Origin: Chloroflexota bacterium
GTDB taxonomy: Bacteria; Chloroflexota; UBA6077; SHYK01
DNA length: 64,000 bases
Reading direction: 5' to 3'
NCBI GenBank assembly: GCA_035652535.1
Contig: DASRDP010000093.1
Location: 1 to 64,000, forward strand
Below, piece after piece: positions 34,652-42,136 of this stretch. Under the pieces are notes generated by a model, which saw nothing but the letters and a program-made list of their open reading frames with translations, ran no database searches and was not told the origin of the DNA. The stretch's first letter is position 1; the number at the start of each line of letters is the position of its first letter. The translations under genes and the position numbers were made by a program.

Positions 34652-34918
34652 ACTCCTCTACGGTCCTCCGAGCTGAAAATCTCTGCCGTCACGGAACTGC
34701 GCAACGTGGGTCAGGCGCGACGTTACCGGCTCCATCCCGCCGATCGGGGGCCCGACGCGACGGAAGTCCTCGCACTCGGAGGCGGAGTCATTGGGTTCGT
34801 GATCCGCGAGGCTATTCTGGTGGTACGAGTGTATCTGCAATTGATGGCGATCACAAGAAAATCCAGGGCTTGACGGGAAGGCCGCCGGCGGGCCAGGATG
34901 GCATCATCGGAGGGGAGG

Positions 34919-36217
34919 ATGCTGAGCAAAGAACAGAACCAGCTATTGACCCAGACGGACCGGGGAACACCGATGGGCGAATTGATGCGCCGATACTGGC
35001 TGCCGGCGCTGCTCAGCGAGGAGATCCCTGCGCCGGATTGCCCGCCCGTCCAGGTGCGGCTGCTCGGCGAGGACCTGGTCGCCTTTCGCGACACGAACGG
35101 CCGAATCGGACTGCTCGCCGAAGCGTGCTCGCACCGGGGGACCAGCCTCTTCTACGGACGCAACGAGGAGGGCGGGCTTCGGTGCATCTATCACGGGTGG
35201 AAATACGACGCGGAGGGGCGCGTGCTCGACACGCCGGCCGAGCCGGCCGGCAGCACCTTCAGGCAGCGCGTGAGCCATCCCGCGTACCCAACACGCGAGG
35301 TGGGCGGGATGGTGTTCGCCTACATGGGACCGCCCGAGCGCGAGCCGCTCTTCCCCGCGTACGAGTGGGCCGGCCTCCCCGCGGAGCAGTGCTACGCGAC
35401 GAAGGCGATCCAGGACTGCAACTACCTCCAGGGGCTGGAGGGCGAGTGCGACTCGTCCCACCTCTCGTTCCTGCACCGCAGCTTCCGATTCGAGCTTCCC
35501 TCCGACACCGCGCCACGCTACGAAACGGAGGACACCGACTTCGGCGTCCGACTCATCGCCCTGCGCGACGCGCCCGGTGGCGCGACGTACGTCCGCGTGT
35601 CGTCGTTCATCCTCCCGGTCGCGTGCGCCGTCCCGGTCGGGCGCGGGGGCACGAGCCTCGATACCTCTGAGGGGTACGAGGTGCACTTCTATACGCCGAT
35701 CGACGATACACACTCGGCGCGATTCGACTTCGGGTTCAATCGGCGGCGGCCCATCGAGCCCGACGAGCCCGTGCGCCGGCGGGCCATCGGTCCCGGCTAC
35801 CGCCGCTTCGCCAACGCCGCGAACCACTATCTGCAGGACCGAGAGAAGCAGCGGACCGAGAACTACACGGGGATGACGGACTTCGGGTTCGGTAGCTTCC
35901 TCGCCCACGATTCCTGCGCGACGGAGAGCATGGGTCCGCTCTACGATCGGAGCCGCGAGCACCTGGGGGTCAGCGACCTAGGCGTCATCTCCGTGCGCAG
36001 GCGGCTGCTGGACGTGGTCCAGGCCTTCCAGCGAGGCGAGCAGCCGGCCCACGTGGTGACCGAGCCCGCCCGCAACGTGATGACCCACGTCACATCCTTC
36101 GCGGAGATCTCCGATGCGGCCAATTGGCGCGCCGAATATCCGGGCCTCGCGTCGTCGGCCGAGGAGGCGCGAGCGGACGTTCCCGGGCACGCGCGCGTTT
36201 CGGTGGCTTCCCGGTAG
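34919..36217 (+). CDS. Rieske aromatic ring-hydroxylating oxygenase, alpha subunit
   Basis: This 432-residue protein has [2Fe-2S] ligands C70, H72, C89 and H92. The iron ligands are D178, H181 and H186 in EGECDSSHLSFLHRSF. The C-terminal block SMGPLYDRSREHLGVSDLGV is typical of the larger phthalate-type oxygenases. The ATG at 34919 directly follows GGAGGGGAGG and gives MLSKEQN; an in-frame ATG seven codons upstream is less well placed. It is divergent from the EutA-like gene across 267 bases and is the closest visible relative of the Rieske remnant near 11300. It repeats the Rieske/EutA-like/binding-protein association of the 1.5-6.3 kb region. Confidence 0.93.
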   Translation: MLSKEQNQLLTQTDRGTPMGELMRRYWLPALLSEEIPAPDCPPVQVRLLGEDLVAFRDTNGRIGLLAEACSHRGTSLFYGRNEEGGLRCIYHGWKYDAEGRVLDTPAEPAGSTFRQRVSHPAYPTREVGGMVFAYMGPPEREPLFPAYEWAGLPAEQCYATKAIQDCNYLQGLEGECDSSHLSFLHRSFRFELPSDTAPRYETEDTDFGVRLIALRDAPGGATYVRVSSFILPVACAVPVGRGGTSLDTSEGYEVHFYTPIDDTHSARFDFGFNRRRPIEPDEPVRRRAIGPGYRRFANAANHYLQDREKQRTENYTGMTDFGFGSFLAHDSCATESMGPLYDRSREHLGVSDLGVISVRRRLLDVVQAFQRGEQPAHVVTEPARNVMTHVTSFAEISDAANWRAEYPGLASSAEEARADVPGHARVSVASR

Positions 36218-36293
36218 ACTGCGCGCGGGTCGAGGGGGTGCGCGGCAGCGATACGAGTTCCAATGTCACTCGAAGCTCTGAACGGAGCGAGAG

Positions 36294-36719
36294 ATGCGCA
36301 CGGTCGTTAGCCTCCGGCTCAAGGCCGATCAGGTACAGCGGCTGAGGCGAGCCAGCAGAGCAGTGGGGAAAACACCGTCGGAGACGGCCGCGTTCCTCCT
36401 CGGAGAGGCGCTGCGCCGACGCGATTTTCCGTTGATCGACTTCCGCGACTCGCCCGCCGGACGACAAGCGTATATCCTGGGCTCGCGTACGGCCGTGTGG
36501 CACGTTGCGAAGCTCGCCCGCGAATTCGGAGGCGACTCCGCCGCGATGGCCGCGTTCCTCGAGATACCGGAGGTGCGCGTTCGGGCTGCGCTCGCGTACG
36601 CGCAGTCCTTTCCTCGGGAGATCGAAGCGGCCATTGCCGACAACGAGTGGATCGAAGAGCACGTGTTGCCGCTGACTCCGGGCTCCGAGACGCTCACCGT
36701 CAAGATGACGGGCAGATAG
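36294..36719 (+). CDS. DUF433-type antitoxin with N-terminal ribbon-helix-helix-like segment
   Basis: This 141-residue protein begins VVSLRLKADQVQRLRRAS, a CopG/RHH-like DNA-binding strand and helix. It continues into a DUF433 domain ending EIPEVRVRAALAYAQSFPRE and IEAAI. This layout is that of VapB45-type antitoxins, which repress their operon and neutralise a DUF5615 PIN-like toxin. The ATG follows GGAGCGAGAG. The expected toxin gene directly downstream survives only as a C-terminal fragment (36752-36952), so the antitoxin is probably an orphan. Confidence 0.75.
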   Translation: MRTVVSLRLKADQVQRLRRASRAVGKTPSETAAFLLGEALRRRDFPLIDFRDSPAGRQAYILGSRTAVWHVAKLAREFGGDSAAMAAFLEIPEVRVRAALAYAQSFPREIEAAIADNEWIEEHVLPLTPGSETLTVKMTGR

Positions 36720-36751
36720 CCGGGGCGGGGTTCTGGGCTCCGGGAAGCCCC

Positions 36752-36952
36752 GTGCGGACGATCCAACCGCTTGCGAAGCGCTGGGCCGTGACACGACTCC
36801 ATCACGCGGGAATCGCCATCGTCAGCACGCGGACCGTTCAGCAGAACGACCTCAGCGCATTCGTTCGTGGACTCGCCACCTTGGCGGAAGGCGCGGCCGA
36901 AGAGTCGTGGACGGACCGCCTAATCTACCTGACCAGCTTGACAGCGACGTAG
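36752..36952 (+). pseudogene. C-terminal fragment of a DUF5615 PIN-like toxin
   Basis: This 66-codon frame contains PLAKRWAVTRLHHAGIAIVS and ends WTDRLIYLTSLTAT. That matches the second half of DUF5615/VapC45-type toxins, which have an R/H-H-A-G-I core and a terminal D-R-V/L strand. The N-terminal half with the acidic catalytic residues and the FDxDF-type motif is missing. Only 32 bases separate it from the antitoxin stop. An internal deletion at the antitoxin-toxin junction is the simplest explanation. Confidence 0.6.
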
Positions 36953-37021
36953 CGTTGCCGTCAGGATGTGAGGCTGGCGCGCCACGGGACCCGGAGAGCG
37001 CGAGCGAATGGAGGACCGGAC

Positions 37022-37918
37022 ATGGCTGCAGTATCCCAGCTCGGTTACGTGGGGATCGGCGTGAGCGACGCCGGCGGGTGGAAGAAGCTCGCCACCGAGA
37101 TTTACGGCATGGAAATCGTCCCCGGCGACGATTCCCGTACCACCTACTTACGGATGGACGACCAACCCCACCGCATCCAGATCCAGGAGAACGGCCGCGA
37201 CGACATCGAGTTCCTCGGCTGGCAGGTGCCGGACTCGGCGGCGTTTCACGCGGTCGCCCAGCAGCTCGAGGGGGGCGGCGTCAAGGTGACCGCCGGTACC
37301 CAGGGCGAGGCCGATGAGCGCCGCGTGGTCGAGCTGTTCCGCTGCGAGGACCCGAACGGCGTGCGGACCGAGGTGTTCTACGGGCGACCGGTCAATCAGC
37401 GGCCGTTCCGTCCCAGCCGGGCGATCAGCGGCTTCAAGACGGGCGCGCTGGGGCTCGGCCACGCGCTCATGTTCACGACGGAGCTGGACCGAAGCGTGGC
37501 CTTCTACCGCGATCTCCTGGGATTTCGAATCTCCGATTACGTCAACCTGAAGACGCCGGACGGACGGATTCGCGCCGCGTTCCTCCACTGCAACCCACGC
37601 CACCATTCCATCGCCTTCATCGAGGCGCCGGCGCCCAAGAAGATCAACCACCTCATGTTCGAGGCCGAAGACCTGGACGACGTCGGCTCCGGCCGCGACC
37701 TGGCGCAGCAGCAGGGCGTGCCGGTCATCATCGACCTCGGCCGCCACATGAACGACCGGGTCGTCTCCTTTTATATGGGCAACCCCTCGCAGTGGGCGCT
37801 GGAATACGGCTGGGGCGGCCGGCTCATCGACGACGCGACGTGGCAGGTCGAGCAGTACACCGCGATCGATAGCCTCTGGGGGCACCCGCAGCTCATCAAT
37901 CTCATCCCCCACGACTGA
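37022..37918 (+). CDS. Type I (VOC-fold) extradiol dioxygenase, BphC-like
   Basis: This 298-residue two-domain vicinal-oxygen-chelate enzyme cleaves catechols next to the hydroxyls using Fe(II). Residues match the numbering of 2,3-dihydroxybiphenyl 1,2-dioxygenase almost exactly. The iron ligands are H147 (GLGHALMFTTELD), H210 (INHLMFEAEDLDDVG) and E261 (WALEYGWGG). Second-sphere residues are H195, H242 and Y251. The ATG follows GGAGG at 7-base spacing. It stands alone between the broken toxin system and a convergent signal-less binding-protein-like gene. The complete active site supports true ring cleavage rather than glyoxalase activity. Confidence 0.92.
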   Translation: MAAVSQLGYVGIGVSDAGGWKKLATEIYGMEIVPGDDSRTTYLRMDDQPHRIQIQENGRDDIEFLGWQVPDSAAFHAVAQQLEGGGVKVTAGTQGEADERRVVELFRCEDPNGVRTEVFYGRPVNQRPFRPSRAISGFKTGALGLGHALMFTTELDRSVAFYRDLLGFRISDYVNLKTPDGRIRAAFLHCNPRHHSIAFIEAPAPKKINHLMFEAEDLDDVGSGRDLAQQQGVPVIIDLGRHMNDRVVSFYMGNPSQWALEYGWGGRLIDDATWQVEQYTAIDSLWGHPQLINLIPHD

Positions 37919-38024
37919 GCGGTTACCGGCGATCGCATCGGGCCCGCCATCAAGGTCGCGTTGTCCGCGTGGCGGCCGCGCGCTCCGGGGGGAGCGCCGA
38001 TGAGAAGCGGCTCCGCTTGCGCGA

Positions 38025-38915
38025 TCAGAGCGCGACCGCCACCTCGTACGGCGCCTGACCGAGCTGCCCGTCGGGGAAGAGCTGAAGGCTCTCCATCCAC
38101 CGATGGGTCTGCTCGTACATCTCCCGCGTGTAGTCCTCGAACACGATACGCTCGCCCGGGCCAAAGCCGGTGACGTCCACGATGCTGTGGAGTCGCTCGG
38201 GGATGGCCTTGAGAAGGTAGTGCTTGTACCGCTCAGGCTCGAGGTCGATCGCCTTCTGCGCGCGCTTCATGGCTCGGAAGAACTTTTCCACGTCCTCGAT
38301 TCGCGCCTCATTACTCACCATGTGGCCGATCATGAACGTCGTATCCACGATATTCCGAAAGCCCTGCTGCGACAGAATGGAGAAATCGACGCTGAAGACG
38401 TTGACCGCCGGCACTTTGCGGTCGAGCGCCGCGGCCAGGCGGTCCTGCGTCCCGCCGATGAAGCTCAGCTCGATCTCCTCCGGCCGCAGGATCTTGTGGA
38501 GGGCCTGCAACGCCGAAAAGTGGCTGCCGGAGTGGTAGCCAACCCCGATGGGTACGCCGATCAGATCGGCGGGCTTCCGAATCGGGGATTCTGGCGGAAC
38601 GAGGATGCCGGCCGGCGCGACGGAATACGCGTGGCCCCACATGCGACCATGCCGGGCGGACGAAGCCATGTTCACCGCCCAGTGGCAGGCGGAGTTGATC
38701 TCGCACGCGCTCCCCTGCTCCATGGACTCGAAGGCGCCCGAACGCACCTGGGGCGCCCCGCCGTCCACCGTCTGCACGCTCGCGTAGCCGCCGCGGGAGA
38801 CCATCATGGAATCGGTGACGAACTCGTAGTCGAGACCCTCGTCCCGAAAGTAGCCATTCTCTTCAGCAACCCATTCGTGCAGTCGGCTGTGGGGCTGAAT
38901 GCGGAACCTGCTCAT
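38025..38915 (-). CDS. NMT1/THI5-like periplasmic-binding-fold protein without signal peptide
   Basis: This 296-residue protein begins MSRFRIQPHSRLHEWVAEEN, already in the mature fold. It has the typical RKPADLIGVPIGVGYHSGSH domain-crossover segment of nitrate/sulfonate/thiamine-precursor binding proteins. Neither this start (ATG after GAGGGGGCGCCGATC) nor the longer frame upstream carries a signal peptide or lipobox. It is therefore probably cytoplasmic. Cytoplasmic members of this fold include 4,5-dihydroxyphthalate decarboxylase and pyrimidine-precursor enzymes, so an enzymatic role is possible. It converges with the BphC-like gene and is divergent from the diguanylate cyclase gene. Confidence 0.75.
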   Translation of the reverse strand: MSRFRIQPHSRLHEWVAEENGYFRDEGLDYEFVTDSMMVSRGGYASVQTVDGGAPQVRSGAFESMEQGSACEINSACHWAVNMASSARHGRMWGHAYSVAPAGILVPPESPIRKPADLIGVPIGVGYHSGSHFSALQALHKILRPEEIELSFIGGTQDRLAAALDRKVPAVNVFSVDFSILSQQGFRNIVDTTFMIGHMVSNEARIEDVEKFFRAMKRAQKAIDLEPERYKHYLLKAIPERLHSIVDVTGFGPGERIVFEDYTREMYEQTHRWMESLQLFPDGQLGQAPYEVAVAL

Positions 38916-38987
38916 GATCGGCGCCCCCTCTTGCTCGGAATACCCGACTGTAGGCAACGGCGCCGCGATGTGTCAATGACAGCGTGA

Positions 38988-38993
38988 TACACT
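38988..38993 (+). promoter_or_regulatory. Putative -10 box (TACACT)
   Basis: GATACACTGG lies 50 bases before the GTG of the diguanylate cyclase gene in a 127-base divergent gap. It resembles the GATATACTG sequences upstream of two Rieske genes. No good -35 element is visible. Confidence 0.25.
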
Positions 38994-39042
38994 GGCCGCC
39001 AACGAATCTCCGTCGAGACGCTTATCCAACGAGGACGGCCGC

Positions 39043-40548
39043 GTGTCGATCGAAATCCCACAGCACAGACAGGAGATCGATGACCGCGACCGGGCGCTTC
39101 GCACGCTCGCCGAAATTGGCTCGGCCGTCCTCGAGGCGTTCGACTCCGGCGCTGTCGTCGATCTCGTCCTCGACAAGGCAATGGTCGTCGGACACTTTGA
39201 CTTGGGCATCCTCCACATGGTTCGTGGCGACCGCCTCGAGGCGGTCGCAGCACGGGGCTTGAATGATCCCAGTCACGCCCAGTCGTACAGCCGGTCCGCC
39301 GAGGCCGGAGGCAGAGAAGCGATGTTCAACGTGATCGCCAGACGGGAGCCGCTCGTCGTGGAGGACGTGCAATCCTTCGACGGACTGCGGGTCTTCAAGG
39401 CTGAGGATGCTCGATCAGCGATCGTCGTTCCAATTCAGGCAAGAGCCGAGGTGCTCGGAGTGATCGCCCTGGGGAGCCGTGAGTCCAGGCGTTTCCCTCC
39501 ACCCACGGTGGAGCTGCTCGCGGCTATCGGGAGCCAGCTCGGCCTCGCAATCCAGAAGGCGCGGCTCTACGAAGAGATGCAGGTCGCCTTTGCCGAGCTG
39601 AGGCGCACCGAAGAACAGCATGCGCGCCTCGCCGCCATACTGGAAGCGACGCCTGACCTCGTCGCCATAGCCGACGCGGCCGGGCGCCGGCTCTATCTCA
39701 ATCCGGCCGGGCGTCGGCTTCTGGGTATCACGGCCAGCGACGATATCTCATCCGGCCGGCTCGACGACGACCGACCCGATTGGGCCAGGCAGCAATTCCT
39801 CCGCGAGATACTCCCGGCTGTTACACGCAATGGCGTGTGGTACGGCGAGAGCGCTTACCGCGATCGGGAAGGGACAGAGATCCCGGTATCGAAGGTGGTG
39901 CTCGCGCACAGGGCTGAGGACGGCACGCTCGCCTACTACTCCACCATCGCCCGCGACATCAGTGGACGCAAACGAATGGAACGGGAGCTCGAGGAGCGCG
40001 CGCGCGAGCTCGCTGAAGCGAACGTCCTGCTCGCGGAGCGGGCTTCTACGGACACCCTCACGGGGCTGTCGAATCGCGACCATGGGGTAGAGCTTCTGCA
40101 GAAGCTCATCGCGCTCGCCCGTCGTCAGGGCATGCCCCTCGCGTTCGCATTTCTCGACATCGATCACTTCAAAGACGTGAACGACCGATACGGCCACCCC
40201 GTCGGCGACGAGGTGCTCCGCCAGCTCGGATTGCTGCTGAACGCATCATTCCGGGGAGAAGATGTGGTAGCGCGGTGGGGCGGCGAGGAGTTCCTGGTCG
40301 CCATGTTTGGGACCGGCAAGGCGCAGGCCGTGAAGCGCCTCACAGCCGTGCTCAGCGATTTCCGCGACTTTCCGTTTGCCTCGTCCGATGAAAGGCTCTT
40401 CCACGTCACGTGTAGCGCGGGCGTGGCTGAATTCCCGCGCGACGGGACCGATCCCAAAGCCCTGCACCTCGTGGCCGACGAAGCGCTGTACGCGGCCAAG
40501 ACGGCCGGCCGCGACCGAGTCGTCGCCGCGCCCGACGCGAGGTGCTGA
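39043..40548 (+). CDS. GAF-PAS-GGDEF diguanylate cyclase
   Basis: This 501-residue signalling protein makes c-di-GMP from GTP. A GAF domain occupies about residues 17-175, a PAS domain about 195-310 and a short coiled linker 310-335. The GGDEF domain (335-498) starts DTLTGLSNRDHG and has the catalytic GGEEF at 413-417. The inhibitory I-site RGED is at 404-407, so product feedback is expected. It has no transmembrane segment and is cytoplasmic. GTG follows GAGGACGGCCGC. The GAF and PAS domains could sense a small aromatic molecule, which would suit the surroundings, but nothing in the sequence names the ligand. Confidence 0.93.
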   Translation: MSIEIPQHRQEIDDRDRALRTLAEIGSAVLEAFDSGAVVDLVLDKAMVVGHFDLGILHMVRGDRLEAVAARGLNDPSHAQSYSRSAEAGGREAMFNVIARREPLVVEDVQSFDGLRVFKAEDARSAIVVPIQARAEVLGVIALGSRESRRFPPPTVELLAAIGSQLGLAIQKARLYEEMQVAFAELRRTEEQHARLAAILEATPDLVAIADAAGRRLYLNPAGRRLLGITASDDISSGRLDDDRPDWARQQFLREILPAVTRNGVWYGESAYRDREGTEIPVSKVVLAHRAEDGTLAYYSTIARDISGRKRMERELEERARELAEANVLLAERASTDTLTGLSNRDHGVELLQKLIALARRQGMPLAFAFLDIDHFKDVNDRYGHPVGDEVLRQLGLLLNASFRGEDVVARWGGEEFLVAMFGTGKAQAVKRLTAVLSDFRDFPFASSDERLFHVTCSAGVAEFPRDGTDPKALHLVADEALYAAKTAGRDRVVAAPDARC

Positions 40549-40615
40549 CGGATGAGTCGACCGCGCTGCCGTTGAGGGCAGCGCCTGCGCCGGGCACCTC
40601 AGCCGAAGTCGTGTG

Positions 40616-41222
40616 CTCAGCGCAAGCGAGGGGCTGCTCGCTCAGGTCGCGCGCATCGTTGAGGACTTCATCCGCGCGGGACGCTGGGCGAGAGCAAGCA
40701 CGCTCAGAACGTCGTCAGCGCCGTCACGTCGGGCTCCACAAACGACCTGGTGCCGGTGTCCGATCCGGAGCGGCCCGTCCGTAGCACGGGCGACATGGCG
40801 CCGTGCTACACGGGCAGGCCGTGCGGCGCGACCAGCCATTCCCAGGTGAACTTCTGCGTCTACGACAGCACGTCGGAGGCTCGGAGGCGTTCCAGCGCGA
40901 CCGCGGCCCGCTGGTGGCCGCGGGGGTGAAGAACGACCATCTGGGGTTCGACGTGACCTACGTCTTCAACAGCGTCGACCACCGATACGTGCCGGACTTT
41001 CTGGTGCGCCTTGCCGGCGGCGCGACCCTCGTGCTAGAGGTCAAAGACAGGGACAGCCAGCAGAATCAGACGAAGCGCGATGCACTGGCCGAGTGGGTCG
41101 GGGCGGTCAACCGGCACGGCAGCTTCGGCCGCTGGACATGGGACGTCTCGCCGGGACGCGGCCGACGCGCTCGACATCCTCGCGAAGCACGCCGAGGCAG
41201 TTGATCAGATCCGGCCGGGGTG
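40616..41222 (+). pseudogene. C-terminal remnant of a type III-like restriction endonuclease/helicase
   Basis: Homology to the C-terminal end of Res-type restriction helicases is spread over successive frames. These are EGLLAQVARIVEDFIRAGRW (about 40630), SHSQVNFCVYDSTSEA (about 40834), then FDVTYVFNSVDHRYVPDFLV and LVLEVKDRDSQQNQTKRDAL (40947-41090). After WTWDVS another shift gives DAADALDILAKHAEAVDQIR and a stop at 41222. PDFLVRL plus LEVK is the PD-(D/E)xK-like core of these enzymes. At least three frameshifts and loss of the helicase domains make it nonfunctional. Confidence 0.75.
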
Positions 41223-41250
41223 AGGAGCGCGTTGCCGCCCTTTGACCTGG

Positions 41251-41394
41251 TCAATCATGAGGCTTCTCTTGCGCCGGGGGCGCGGCTCCGTTACGCGCGT
41301 CTGGCTTGGGTTCGGTATGAGGCGTGATTTTTTCGCCAATGTCGGCCAGCTTCTCAACGACGGCCGTGGCCAGTTTGTTGAGCGCCTCCTCCAT
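41251..41394 (-). CDS. Small protein of unknown function (47 residues)
   Basis: A short frame reads MEEALNKLATAVVEKLADIG followed by a Pro/Ala/Lys-rich tail ending EKPHD. The N-terminal half is an amphipathic helix. It starts inside the 3' end of the larger frame at 41354-41692, with AGGAAGGGG 7 bases before its ATG, as in translationally coupled pairs. I do not recognise a family. Charge pattern and overlap suggest a real small gene. Confidence 0.4.
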   Translation of the reverse strand: MEEALNKLATAVVEKLADIGEKITPHTEPKPDARNGAAPPAQEKPHD

Positions 41395-41692
41395 CGGACA
41401 TCCCCTTCCTGTCTCTGATTAAGTCTATTGCATAGACGTAGGCTGTGAGTTTAGCCAAAGGCGCCCACGTGGTAGCCTCACCGGTCACGAACCATGGCCA
41501 TAACGTTTCTGCGAATACGGCCTTCCCAATTGGTGCGCTGGCCACGGCTGGACCAAAGAGCAGGCCCGCGGCAACGGTTAGTCCATGCGTGAAGTGCCCG
41601 CGGCGCAGCTCGAGGACAAAATAGGCAAACGGCGTTAGCGCCAGCACCCCCATGAGCGCTCCAACGATTAACGAACCCCATGTAGGTGGCAT
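41354..41692 (-). CDS. Small membrane protein of unknown function
   Basis: This 112-residue frame has hydrophobic segments at about 7-27 (SLIVGALMGVLALTPFAYFV) and 35-55 (HGLTVAAGLLFGPAVA). A weaker third lies around WFVTGEATTWAPLAKLTAYV. The ribosome binding site is poor, but the hydrophobic pattern is consistent over the whole length. Its last 14 codons overlap the 47-residue gene. Together they resemble a small membrane protein plus soluble partner of phage or mobile origin, but there are no phage genes nearby. Confidence 0.45.
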   Translation of the reverse strand: MPPTWGSLIVGALMGVLALTPFAYFVLELRRGHFTHGLTVAAGLLFGPAVASAPIGKAVFAETLWPWFVTGEATTWAPLAKLTAYVYAIDLIRDRKGMSDGGGAQQTGHGRR

Positions 41693-42136
41693 CGGGGGTA
41701 GGATACCGCAACTAGGCGTCTGTCAAGCAGCGCCCGTCGTCGGTTGTGCCAGTCAATCCACACCTAGCCCGTGCGCGAGCACCTCGTCTTGTCAGCAATC
41801 GAGAGGTCGGGCATGCTGGAAGGCGTGTGCCGTAGCTTCGAGGGAGCGGCGATGGGAGGTCCAAACGGCCAGGTCGTCGCTGGCGAAGAGTCGAGCGGGC
41901 TCGCCCGTTCGGGACGCCGGCCTCTGATGCCAGAAGGTCGGTTGTGTCGATCTCCCAATTCTGGTACGCGCCGCGGCCCTGGGTTCCCTCCATCCGATGA
42001 GCCATTTCCGGAGAGCATCGACTCGACGTCCCAGACGGACCGACGATTGTAGAGGTGCCGCACCCGATCGCGGTCCGGGCGCGGCCCGCGCGAGGCCGGC
42101 GGCCCATCCACCGCTCCTCCCCCTCGTGACCGGCGT
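41693..42136. other. 444-base gap without a recognisable gene
   Basis: Open frames exist on both strands but show no family similarity, no plausible ribosome binding site and mixed codon use. It follows the restriction-enzyme remnant and small membrane gene, so it may be the eroded edge of the same former insertion. Confidence 0.5.

Noticed and set aside
41354-41692. Phage holin
   Set aside because: Size and hydrophobicity fit, but no lysin, tail or other phage gene is nearby, so no specific function is claimed.
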